Positions 1 through 6,301 of a DNA stretch of 13,842 bases are shown piece by piece. A program made the translations under genes and the position numbers. The stretch comes from Actinomycetota bacterium. Lineage in GTDB: Bacteria > Actinomycetota > Actinomycetes > Nanopelagicales > Nanopelagicaceae. Location of the stretch: contig JAPLBK010000116.1 of NCBI GenBank assembly GCA_026392775.1, forward strand, positions 1 to 13,842. The letters are read 5' to 3'. Below the pieces are notes generated by a model that had not been told where the DNA came from, ran no database searches, and saw nothing but the letters and a program-made list of their open reading frames with translations. Numbering within the stretch: the stretch's first letter is position 1; every line of letters starts with the position of its first letter.

Positions 1-124
1 GCAGTAAATCTTTACCTTCATAATCTCTATCAATCTGTGCAGCTAGTTCTTTAATGCGTGCTTGCAAAGCTTCTTCGGTGACAATGACGCGCTCGATATC
101 GCCTGCGACTGCTGCTAAATCCAC
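1..124 (-). CDS. hpt: Hypoxanthine phosphoribosyltransferase, N-terminal part (runs off the left edge)
   Basis: Only the first 41 codons are in the window. The reading frame starts at a GTG (124-122), 14 bases after the tilS stop, with a purine-rich AGGGAG four bases before it. The visible residues (a GDIERVIVTEEALQARI segment followed by AAQIDRDYEGKDLL) match the N-terminal helix and first strand region of actinobacterial hypoxanthine(-guanine) phosphoribosyltransferases, where a TEE-x-IQxRI-type segment is typical. The enzyme salvages hypoxanthine or guanine with PRPP to IMP or GMP in the cytoplasm. The catalytic PRPP loop lies outside the window. The position directly after tilS is the usual bacterial tilS-hpt arrangement (often followed by ftsH), which supports the call. 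It is probably co-transcribed with tilS. Confidence 0.85.
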   Translation of the reverse strand, partial: MDLAAVAGDIERVIVTEEALQARIKELAAQIDRDYEGKDLL

Positions 125-138
125 GGTGCTCCCTATGG

Positions 139-1083
139 TTAGTGACGTGAGAGCGAAAGTCTGCCCGAAAAACGCTCAACCTTCACACCGCCGGGTAAAT
201 GAGCGGGGCCTTGGCCATTCCACGCACAAATCAGGGCCTCAACTGTCCCCACATGCTCCGCCGTGACTGATCCTGATGGGGCACCGGCGGCATAGATAGC
301 TCGGCGAATAATTCGAGAGCGTATGGCTCTAGGTAGGCCGTGTAAGTAGGCGCAATCCAAATCGTGAAGATCTAATCCCACAATTCCTTCTTCTGCCCAT
401 TGATCAAGTGCATCAGCATCATCTCGCAGCAGTTGGGCACTTCGCACTAGTGCATCTGAAATTCCTGGGCCAATTGTCTCTTCTAAAACCGGCAGAGCTT
501 GTGTGCGAACTCGGACTCGTACAAATTGTGAATCCTTATTCTGTGGATCGTTCCAGGGGATTAAACCAATTTCACTACACACACTTTCAGTTTGCGCGCG
601 AGTAATCGTAAGAAAAGGTCGAATATATTTTCCATTTACATCTGCCATACCTGAGAGTGATCGAGTACCTGAACCTCGTGCGAGCCCAAGCAAAACATTC
701 TCGGCCTGATCATTGTGAGTGTGACCTAAGAAGATTGCATCAGCTTGTAAATTTTCTAATGCACCGTATCGTGCCTTGCGCGCAGATGCTTCTAAGCCTT
801 CAGTGATTTCAACACTCACTTTCACAACAGCGCACGCAATTTCAATTTCTTGCATTTGCTCAACAACAAGGTTGGCCTGTTCAGCAGATTTATCTTGTAG
901 CTGGTGATCAATCGTTACGGCTGATAATTGCAGAGCTAACTTCTTTACTTCTTGTGAGAGTGCGTAAGCAAGAGCAAGTGAATCTGCGCCGCCTGAAACG
1001 GCAACGATAATGCGATCACCGGCCTCCATTTTTTCAAGGAAAGGCCGGACTGCACTGCGAATGGCTGGCAGCTGTGAACTCAT
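139..1083 (-). CDS. tilS: tRNA(Ile)-lysidine synthase TilS
   Basis: This cytoplasmic enzyme uses ATP and lysine to convert C34 of the CAU anticodon of tRNA-Ile2 to lysidine, so that it decodes AUA rather than AUG. The 314-residue protein carries the N-type PP-loop ATP motif SGGADS at residues 30-35, and the family-typical LGHTHNDQAENVLLGLARGSG stretch around residues 119-139. Its length fits the short actinobacterial TilS form (about 320 residues) rather than the longer E. coli enzyme, which has an extra C-terminal domain. The ATG start lies 9 bases after the stop of the NlpC/P60 gene and is preceded only by a weak AAGG, so translation may depend on the upstream cistron. hpt follows 14 bases downstream, as in many bacteria. 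AUA codons do occur in this window, consistent with a need for lysidine. Confidence 0.95.
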   Translation of the reverse strand: MSSQLPAIRSAVRPFLEKMEAGDRIIVAVSGGADSLALAYALSQEVKKLALQLSAVTIDHQLQDKSAEQANLVVEQMQEIEIACAVVKVSVEITEGLEASARKARYGALENLQADAIFLGHTHNDQAENVLLGLARGSGTRSLSGMADVNGKYIRPFLTITRAQTESVCSEIGLIPWNDPQNKDSQFVRVRVRTQALPVLEETIGPGISDALVRSAQLLRDDADALDQWAEEGIVGLDLHDLDCAYLHGLPRAIRSRIIRRAIYAAGAPSGSVTAEHVGTVEALICAWNGQGPAHLPGGVKVERFSGRLSLSRH

Positions 1084-1092
1084 GCCTTAAGA

Positions 1093-2295
1093 CTAGACCC
1101 GACCACCAAATGGCATTAAGCCCTTAACACTGTAGATACTTGAGAACAGCAGGCCTTTATCCTTGGAGTTGGCCTCCCACATCATGCCATTTCCAGCGTA
1201 AATGGAGATGTGGTGAATCGTTGAAATTGTTCCCTTATAGGAATAGAACAGAAGATCACCTGGCACTAATTCATTGAGTGAAACATGCTTGGTATAGCCC
1301 GAATACAGCGCTGAGTTAAGACGATCCCAATTTGGCCATCCAAGGCCTGCAGATTTATATGCTGCATATACCAAACCAGAACAGTCAAATGTATTTGGCC
1401 CCTCCGATCCCCAAACATATGGCTTTCGCGCAAGAACTTGTGTCTTGGCAAATGCCACAGCGTTATCGCGCTCTGCTTGTGTAGTTCTAACACTCGAGCG
1501 ACCCTTGAAGCCAATATCTGGCCACACACTCTTTTGTCCAGGTGTTTGGTCAGCCTGATTTGCTTGAGCCTCTTCAAGCAAAGCTAACTGACGTTGTTGT
1601 TCTAAAGTTGTTCTGACTTTTCTAGCACTCATCAACTCTTTCATGAGCGCATCTTGAACCTTTTGAAGTTTTGCAACTTCTTCTGCCTGTTCAGCTTTTG
1701 CATCATCTGCAACTTTCTTTGCAGCTTCTACTTTTTCGGTGGCAGTTTGCTGCACAACTTTTGCATCATCAGCTGCTTTTTTCGCAGCTCGCGCAATCAC
1801 TTCTGCGGCTTTAAAACGATCAAGTGCAATTGAGTTTTTGGCACCCAAATTACTTAATGTGCTGAGTTGATCTATTAAATCTTGTGGCCCATTTGAACTA
1901 AGCAATGGTTCGATATCGCTCATGCTTCCACCCATAATGTAGGCATTTGCTGCAAGGCGTCCAATAGTTCGATGTGCCTCTGATACTGCTGCTGCAGTCT
2001 CTGCTGCATATTGCGCCGCTGCACGCGCTGCTGCAACTGCAATTGCTAACTCTTTTTGAGCTTTAACATATAGGGCCGTTGCTGCATTTGCTTTTGCAGT
2101 TAAAGATCTAAGGTTTTGATTAGCTGCAGCTAACTTTGCAGCCTGCGCATCTGCAGCTTTTTTCTTGGCAGCTTCAACTTTTTTCGCCGCTTCAATTTGA
2201 GCCAATGTTGGTTTGGGGGTCTTTGCCAGCGCCGGCGCTGTTGTGAGCGTCAGAGCAAGGGCAAGAGCGAGTGAAATCGCTCGATATTTTTTCAC
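1093..2295 (-). CDS. Secreted coiled-coil NlpC/P60 peptidoglycan endopeptidase (RipA-like)
   Basis: This is a probable cell-wall hydrolase cutting the D-Glu-to-diamino-acid bond of stem peptides outside the membrane. The 400-residue protein starts with a Sec signal peptide (MKK, hydrophobic core, APALA before the likely cut near residue 24). Ala/Lys-rich helical coiled coil follows (about 25-110 and 165-245), then a linker and a C-terminal NlpC/P60 domain (about 280-400). Catalytic residues are visible: Cys305 in FDCSGLV, His362 in HISIYAGNG, and Glu374 twelve residues later. The same Cys-His-Glu spacing is known from mycobacterial RipA; many other family members have His in the third place. 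The GTG start has a strong GGAGG seven bases upstream. Coiled-coil N-termini in this family typically hold the enzyme inactive or bind a divisome or FtsEX partner; that role is inferred here. It is the first gene of a probable operon with tilS and hpt. Confidence 0.9.
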   Translation of the reverse strand: MKKYRAISLALALALTLTTAPALAKTPKPTLAQIEAAKKVEAAKKKAADAQAAKLAAANQNLRSLTAKANAATALYVKAQKELAIAVAAARAAAQYAAETAAAVSEAHRTIGRLAANAYIMGGSMSDIEPLLSSNGPQDLIDQLSTLSNLGAKNSIALDRFKAAEVIARAAKKAADDAKVVQQTATEKVEAAKKVADDAKAEQAEEVAKLQKVQDALMKELMSARKVRTTLEQQRQLALLEEAQANQADQTPGQKSVWPDIGFKGRSSVRTTQAERDNAVAFAKTQVLARKPYVWGSEGPNTFDCSGLVYAAYKSAGLGWPNWDRLNSALYSGYTKHVSLNELVPGDLLFYSYKGTISTIHHISIYAGNGMMWEANSKDKGLLFSSIYSVKGLMPFGGRV

Positions 2296-2302
2296 GTTAA
2301 GA

Positions 2303-2327
2303 CCTCCGGGGGAAGGCCTTAAGAATA
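2303..2327 (-). promoter_or_regulatory. Candidate -10 box and strong ribosome binding site of the NlpC/P60 gene
   Basis: On the minus strand a TATTCT hexamer (2327-2322) fits a -10 box and would start RNA near 2315. A GGAGG Shine-Dalgarno site (2307-2303) follows, seven bases before the GTG start at 2295. No clear -35 hexamer is seen at 16-18 bases further upstream. The ribosome site is certain in form; the promoter is a guess from one hexamer. Confidence 0.45.
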
Positions 2328-2343
2328 AATGGTAATCCTTAGA

Positions 2344-2356
2344 AAACCCTGGGTTT
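2344..2356 (-). terminator. Short inverted repeat after the ABC permease gene, possible weak terminator
   Basis: AAACCC and GGGTTT flank a single base, giving at best a five-pair stem with a CAG loop on the minus strand, followed by TTTTC. It lies 14 bases after the permease stop and 49 bases before the NlpC/P60 start. The stem is short and half AT, so termination would be inefficient; read-through into the NlpC/P60 operon remains possible. Confidence 0.25.
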
Positions 2357-2370
2357 AGGTGCTGGTGTCT

Positions 2371-3177
2371 CTAATTAGCTACATCACGGCGAACAAAAAG
2401 GAATGATGCAATTGTTGCCCCAATCACAACATAAATTCCACCAACTAGAAGGGCATCCGAATAATCAATTCCTGCCGAACGCCCGGTTGGGGCTCCACCC
2501 GACGCAATTGCACCCAATTGCGCACCCGGTAGCCATTTTTCCCAAGAATTTTTAACTGCAATCAATAGGTTTTCAACTATTAGCAGCCACAAAACTCCAA
2601 ATGAAATTGCACTTATTGGTGAGCGAAGTAGTAAACCAAGAACCATTCCGATGGTGCCAAAACCAATGACTGACACTGTGACATTTACAAAAGTCGTGAA
2701 GATTGCATGGCGACCATCTGTACTAAACCATAGATCAGTTGATACTTCAGCCCCTGGGGCCAAAATCACAGAAGCACCAATACTCACAATGGCTGATAAA
2801 ACAATCATGATCACAGCAAAGAAATTCATCGCAATGAATTTGCCAAGCAATATTCGCAGTCGGCCAGGTTGGCGAACTAATAAATTACGAAGAGTTCCAT
2901 AGGTATATTCCTGCGCAGTTTGTGCAGCAAATACACAGAGCGCAATTATTCCTAAAAATCCCCCAACATTGCTAAATCCTTGGACCCCACCAGTTGCAAG
3001 ACCGAGAACTTCGCGGCCAACTGTGCGACCACGATCAGAGTTGCCCTGTGGTGAGTCGATGAGCAGAAATAGTAACGATGAAAATAGGGCACTAAAAAAG
3101 ACAACTGCACCCATAGTGCCAAAAAATAAAGTAGGACGGCGCAGTTTGCGCAGTTCAGCAAAAGCTACATTCCACAT
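2371..3177 (-). CDS. ABC-2 family transporter permease
   Basis: This is the membrane half of a two-component ABC exporter. The 268-residue protein begins with a short cytoplasmic AELRKLRRPTL segment, the amphipathic start typical of ABC-2 permeases. It then shows about six hydrophobic segments: near residues 17-40, 70-85, 109-135, 158-185, 188-207 and 244-263. The third of these is preceded by a QEYTYGTLRNLLVRQPGRLRIL stretch (about residues 88-109), characteristic of the BcrB/NatB-like members. Its ATG overlaps the stop codon of the ATPase gene in a TAATG arrangement, so the two are translationally coupled and surely form one transporter. The substrate cannot be read from the sequence. Relatives export antibiotics, lantibiotics, sodium or lipids. 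Confidence 0.85.
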   Translation of the reverse strand: MWNVAFAELRKLRRPTLFFGTMGAVVFFSALFSSLLFLLIDSPQGNSDRGRTVGREVLGLATGGVQGFSNVGGFLGIIALCVFAAQTAQEYTYGTLRNLLVRQPGRLRILLGKFIAMNFFAVIMIVLSAIVSIGASVILAPGAEVSTDLWFSTDGRHAIFTTFVNVTVSVIGFGTIGMVLGLLLRSPISAISFGVLWLLIVENLLIAVKNSWEKWLPGAQLGAIASGGAPTGRSAGIDYSDALLVGGIYVVIGATIASFLFVRRDVAN

Positions 3178-4082
3178 TATTTTTCACCTGTCATTTCAAA
3201 GAAAGTCTCTTCAAGGTTTGGTAGCTGTGGAGTCAGCTGAGACAAGGTAATTCCTGCATTAAATGCTGCGCGGTTAAATTCAATGGCCCATTCGGCAGGG
3301 CCCTGCACATGAACTGCTCCATCGCGGATAGTTGCATGGTGGCCTGCTTGCTGCGCAATTGCTAATAGCAAAGTTAAATCATTCTCATTTGCACCTTTAG
3401 CAATAATTACTGGTTGTTGACTGAGCATTAAATCACTCATTTTACCAGTGAACACAACTTCACCTTTGCGAAGCATTACTAAGTAATCACTTATTAATTC
3501 AAGCTCTGAAAGTAAGTGAGAAGAAACAAATACTGATGTTCCATCATTGGCCAGAGAACGAAGTAGTGCACGGACTTCTTGAATACCTTCTGGATCTAAA
3601 CCATTTGTAGGTTCATCTAGCATTAGTAGTTTTGGATTAGGCAACAATGCAGCAGCAATACCTAAACGCTGTTTCATTCCTAATGAATATGTCTTAAACT
3701 TAGATTTTCCACGATCACCCAGACCGACTTGTTCTAATAAACCTTGCACACGATCTGTTGAAAATCCACCTAGAGTTGCTAAAACATTTAAATTTTCTTT
3801 TCCACTTAACGCCGGATAGAAGGCAGGTCCTTCAATCATTGCTCCAACTCGTGGCAGATATTTCTCAGGGTGCTTAATTGATTCACCTAAGATTTCGCCG
3901 GTGCCCCCGGTTGGAGTAATCAGACCTAGCAACATACGCATCGTCGTTGTTTTACCCGAGCCATTAGGCCCGACAAAGCCGCAGATAGTTCCAAGGGGAA
4001 CTTCGAATGTGGCATGAGAAACCGCTACCTGGTCTCCATACTTCTTGCTTAAATCTGTAACCGAGATCGCCGTATTGGACAT
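3177..4082 (-). CDS. ABC transporter ATP-binding protein (ABC-2/BcrA-DrrA type)
   Basis: This is the ATPase that powers the adjacent permease. All nucleotide-binding motifs are present in the 301-residue protein: Walker A GPNGSGKTT (38-46), signature YSLGMKQRL (132-140), Walker B LLMLDEP with catalytic Glu157 (152-158), D-loop GLDPEG, and switch His189 in SSHLLSELE. The SLGMKQRL form of the signature and the roughly 80-residue C-terminal tail after the ATPase core are typical of the BcrA/DrrA/NatA group, which pairs with ABC-2 permeases in exporters. The ATG start has an AGGA eight bases upstream. The gene is first in a two-gene operon. The physiological substrate is unknown. Confidence 0.9.
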   Translation of the reverse strand: MSNTAISVTDLSKKYGDQVAVSHATFEVPLGTICGFVGPNGSGKTTTMRMLLGLITPTGGTGEILGESIKHPEKYLPRVGAMIEGPAFYPALSGKENLNVLATLGGFSTDRVQGLLEQVGLGDRGKSKFKTYSLGMKQRLGIAAALLPNPKLLMLDEPTNGLDPEGIQEVRALLRSLANDGTSVFVSSHLLSELELISDYLVMLRKGEVVFTGKMSDLMLSQQPVIIAKGANENDLTLLLAIAQQAGHHATIRDGAVHVQGPAEWAIEFNRAAFNAGITLSQLTPQLPNLEETFFEMTGEK

Positions 4083-4097
4083 GGGAGCAATCCTGCC

Positions 4098-4103
4098 ACA
4101 ATA
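4098..4103 (-). promoter_or_regulatory. Candidate -10 box for the ABC transporter operon
   Basis: TATTGT on the minus strand lies 15 bases before the ATG of the ATPase gene, which would give a very short 5' leader of about 8 bases. No convincing -35 is seen. This is weak evidence, listed because an operon promoter should lie in this 112-base gap. Confidence 0.25.
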
Positions 4104-4143
4104 ATCAAGGCACAGTTAAATACTTGTTAATACTTTATCAATG

Positions 4144-4179
4144 AGCCTAAAAATTTGAGGCTGAGAGCCACATCTCTCA
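4144..4179 (-). terminator. Two adjacent hairpins after ctaB
   Basis: In the 112-base gap between ctaB and the ABC operon two inverted repeats lie side by side. TGAGAG (4162-4167) pairs with CTCTCA (4174-4179) over a six-base loop. AGCCT (4144-4148) pairs with AGGCT (4158-4162) over a nine-base AT-rich loop. They share one base at 4162. Read from ctaB (minus strand), the first hairpin appears 15 bases after the stop codon. No clean run of U follows it, so this is either a weak terminator of ctaB or a regulatory structure or operator of the ABC operon. Confidence 0.4.
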
Positions 4180-4194
4180 ATACTGTTTATATCT

Positions 4195-5064
4195 CTAAAC
4201 GCTCAGCTGCGCAGCCACAAGGATTACTGAGAATAAACTCAAGTAGGTAATTGACCACTGAAAAATCTTAGAAGCGGTTTCAGAGTAGTTTTCAGCACCT
4301 TCTTTTAATGCCAGAAGTTCTCGAGCAAAAACTAAACCTAGTAACACTGTCACAACCATTGACCATAAGGGAAGTTCTGCCGAAATGATCAGCCAAATCG
4401 AACACGCAATCATCATGATTGTGTAGAACCACATTTCTTTGTGGACTCGAGCTTTAGTGGCAACAACTGGAAGCATCGGAATACCTGCCGCTGAGTAATC
4501 TTCTTTGTATTTAATGGCAAGTGCCCAAAAATGTGGTGGAGTCCAAAAGAAAATAACCATAAAGAATGCCAGTGCAGTCATTGATAGTGAGTTAGTGACA
4601 GCAGCCCAACCAATAAATACTGGCATGCATCCTGCCGCTCCACCCCAAACAATATTCTGTGAGGTTCTGCGCTTTAAACCAACTGTGTATACAACAACAT
4701 AGAAAGCAATTGCAATGAGAGATAATAATGTAGCCAGTGGAGTTGTAAGAAACCAAAACATCAATAGTGAGATGACTCCAATTATAGCTGCGAATATCGC
4801 AGCATTTGTTTTACTAATAACTCCAGTAACAATTGGACGCTTTGCTGTGCGCTCCATTAATTTATCGATGTCACTTTCAATCACCATATTAAAAGCGTTT
4901 GCACTTCCGGCAGCAAATGTTCCTGCAACAATTGTTGCAACAGCTAATGAGAATGATGGAAGGCCTTTGGTAGCTAAGACCATGGCCGGCAAAGTAGAGA
5001 CTAGGAGCAGTTCAACTACCCGAAGTTTCATCAGGTCGACATAGGCCCCTATAACTGTGCTCAC
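4195..5064 (-). CDS. ctaB: Protohaem IX farnesyltransferase (haem O synthase) CtaB
   Basis: This integral membrane prenyltransferase attaches farnesyl from farnesyl diphosphate to the 2-vinyl group of protohaem, making haem O for cytochrome oxidases (and haem A via CtaA). The 289-residue length fits the family, and about nine membrane segments are visible. The first prenyl-diphosphate motif is at residues 59-67 (NMVIESDID, followed by KLMERTAKRP). The second lies at YKEDY (186-190), followed by the CtaB hallmark AGIPMLPVV; WTPPHFWALAI (174-184) is another hallmark. The first Asp of the usual N-x3-D-x-D-x-D pattern is Glu63 here; charge is kept. Start is GTG at 5064, chosen because a -10 box lies just 6 bases upstream and there is no ribosome site. 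Other cytochrome oxidase genes are not in the window. Confidence 0.95.
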   Translation of the reverse strand: MSTVIGAYVDLMKLRVVELLLVSTLPAMVLATKGLPSFSLAVATIVAGTFAAGSANAFNMVIESDIDKLMERTAKRPIVTGVISKTNAAIFAAIIGVISLLMFWFLTTPLATLLSLIAIAFYVVVYTVGLKRRTSQNIVWGGAAGCMPVFIGWAAVTNSLSMTALAFFMVIFFWTPPHFWALAIKYKEDYSAAGIPMLPVVATKARVHKEMWFYTIMMIACSIWLIISAELPLWSMVVTVLLGLVFARELLALKEGAENYSETASKIFQWSITYLSLFSVILVAAQLSV

Positions 5065-5070
5065 TGGCTT

Positions 5071-5076
5071 AGATTA
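5071..5076 (-). promoter_or_regulatory. -10 box of ctaB, leaderless type
   Basis: TAATCT on the minus strand ends 6 bases before the ctaB GTG start (5064). RNA would begin at or within a base of the start codon, giving a leaderless message. This agrees with the absence of any Shine-Dalgarno sequence. No -35 hexamer is recognisable, as is usual for actinobacterial leaderless promoters. Confidence 0.5.
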
Positions 5077-5209
5077 ACTCAGTAACCTCGTGCATTCTTC
5101 CCAGTTTCTTCTAAGCCTGAGCAACTCTTACTAGTGTCTAATCCACTGGCAAAAAGCCTATGGGTAGGGGCGGTGACGATGAAGGAGATGGGGACTAAGT
5201 GATTGCCAT

Positions 5210-5215
5210 TACAGT
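5210..5215 (+). promoter_or_regulatory. -10 box of the YVTN propeller gene, leaderless type
   Basis: TACAGT ends 6 bases before the ATG at 5222. The reading frame has a TAG two codons upstream of that ATG, so the start cannot lie further upstream. No Shine-Dalgarno sequence is close; the only AGGAG, at about 5183-5187, is 35 bases away. A leaderless transcript fits both facts. No -35 is seen. Confidence 0.45.
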
Positions 5216-5221
5216 TAGCAA

Positions 5222-6301
5222 ATGCGCCGCACCTTTTTTGCAGTTCTATTAATAACTTCACTATGTGTCATTGCAACCCCAGCCCAGAGTGAAGTTGTTT
5301 CTGCTGATACTAAAATGTTGCTTGTTAAGACCATAACTGGGGGTATTTCACCAAAGTCAGTTCGATCATCCGGAAGTGGACTAGTCAGTGCCCATAACAT
5401 GATGTACAAACACAGCGTCACAATTTATGACGCCAATACTTTTGAGCTAATAAAAACTGTCTCAGACTCTGTTCAACTTTCTAAATTTGGTCACTCAAAA
5501 TACACGTCCGTCTATAAAGGCGCCCCGGTAGAGGGCACCTATTCACCAGATGGCAAATACTTGTATGTAACTAATTACGCCATGTATGGCAAAGGTTTTA
5601 ACCGTGAAGGCCACGACACTTGCTCACCTGCATCTGGCTATGACACAAGCTTTCTTTATCGAATCAACCTAGCTAGCTATGAAATAGATAATGTTTATCC
5701 CGTTGGCTCTGTTCCAAAAGTTGTCGAAGTAACGCCAGATAATAAATATGTCCTTGTTTCAAACTGGTGCTCCTACGACCTTAAAATCATCTCAGTGGAC
5801 TCACAAATGGTTGTCAAGACAATCAAAATTGGACGCTATCCACGGGGCATTGCAGTGAGCAATGATTCTAAGTTTGCTTACGTTGCCGAAATGGGTGGAA
5901 ACCGAATACATGTGATTGACTTGGAAGATTTCTCCGTCTCCTATATTCCAATCGGTAGTAATCCACGCGCAATTGTCTTATCTCCTGATAACTCAACGAT
6001 GTATGTGACCATGAATTTATCAGGCAAGGTAGCATCTTGGGATCTTGTAAATAAAAAAGCTGGCAAATCAGTCAGAACTGGAAATGCTGCGAGAAGCCTT
6101 GCTATTTCCAGTGATGGTACCGCGCTCTTTGTAGTCAATTTTGTAAGTGACACAATATCAAAAGTGCGCGCAAGTGATATGAAAGTAATTCAAAACATAA
6201 AGGTTTGTAATGAACCAATTGGTATTACTTATGACTCACCAACCTCGCGTACATGGGTTGCATGTTATGGTGGAGCTATAAAGATTTTTGATAATAAATA
6301 A
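5222..6301 (+). CDS. Secreted YVTN-family beta-propeller protein
   Basis: The function is unknown. The 359-residue protein begins with a Sec signal peptide (MRR, hydrophobic core 5-19, likely cut after AQS at 23). Propeller blades of roughly 40 residues repeat to the end; typical blade phrases are SPDGKYLYVTNY (about 108-119), TPDNKYVLVSNW (171-182), SNDSKFAYVAEM (213-224), SPDNSTMYVTMN (254-265) and SSDGTALFVVNF (296-307). These match the YVTN/cytochrome d1-like seven-bladed propeller superfamily. Mature cysteines at 134, 183, 329 and 348 could form disulfides outside the cell. No haem-binding CXXCH or cell-wall anchor motif is present, so this is a free exported binding or scaffold protein rather than a cytochrome. 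It is divergent from ctaB, and its stop codon directly abuts that of dacB on the other strand. Confidence 0.8.
   Translation: MRRTFFAVLLITSLCVIATPAQSEVVSADTKMLLVKTITGGISPKSVRSSGSGLVSAHNMMYKHSVTIYDANTFELIKTVSDSVQLSKFGHSKYTSVYKGAPVEGTYSPDGKYLYVTNYAMYGKGFNREGHDTCSPASGYDTSFLYRINLASYEIDNVYPVGSVPKVVEVTPDNKYVLVSNWCSYDLKIISVDSQMVVKTIKIGRYPRGIAVSNDSKFAYVAEMGGNRIHVIDLEDFSVSYIPIGSNPRAIVLSPDNSTMYVTMNLSGKVASWDLVNKKAGKSVRTGNAARSLAISSDGTALFVVNFVSDTISKVRASDMKVIQNIKVCNEPIGITYDSPTSRTWVACYGGAIKIFDNK

Noticed and set aside
54..266. Plus-strand frame of 70 codons over hpt/tilS
   Set aside because: It lies antisense to the tilS end and hpt start, both clearly coding, and has no recognisable domain or ribosome site.
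1266..1577. Second minus-strand frame of 103 codons inside the NlpC/P60 gene
   Set aside because: The catalytic domain is encoded in the other frame, and this frame has no family features.
1680..2180. Repetitive Ala/Lys-rich DNA in the NlpC/P60 gene as a tandem repeat array
   Set aside because: The similarity comes from coiled-coil composition; no constant repeat unit or period could be traced.
2313..2320. AAGGCCTT palindrome before the NlpC/P60 gene as an operator
   Set aside because: Eight bases only, expected by chance, with no repeat elsewhere in the gap.
4715..5044. Plus-strand frame of 109 codons opposite ctaB
   Set aside because: It is antisense to conserved CtaB motifs; its composition is the mirror of a membrane protein gene.
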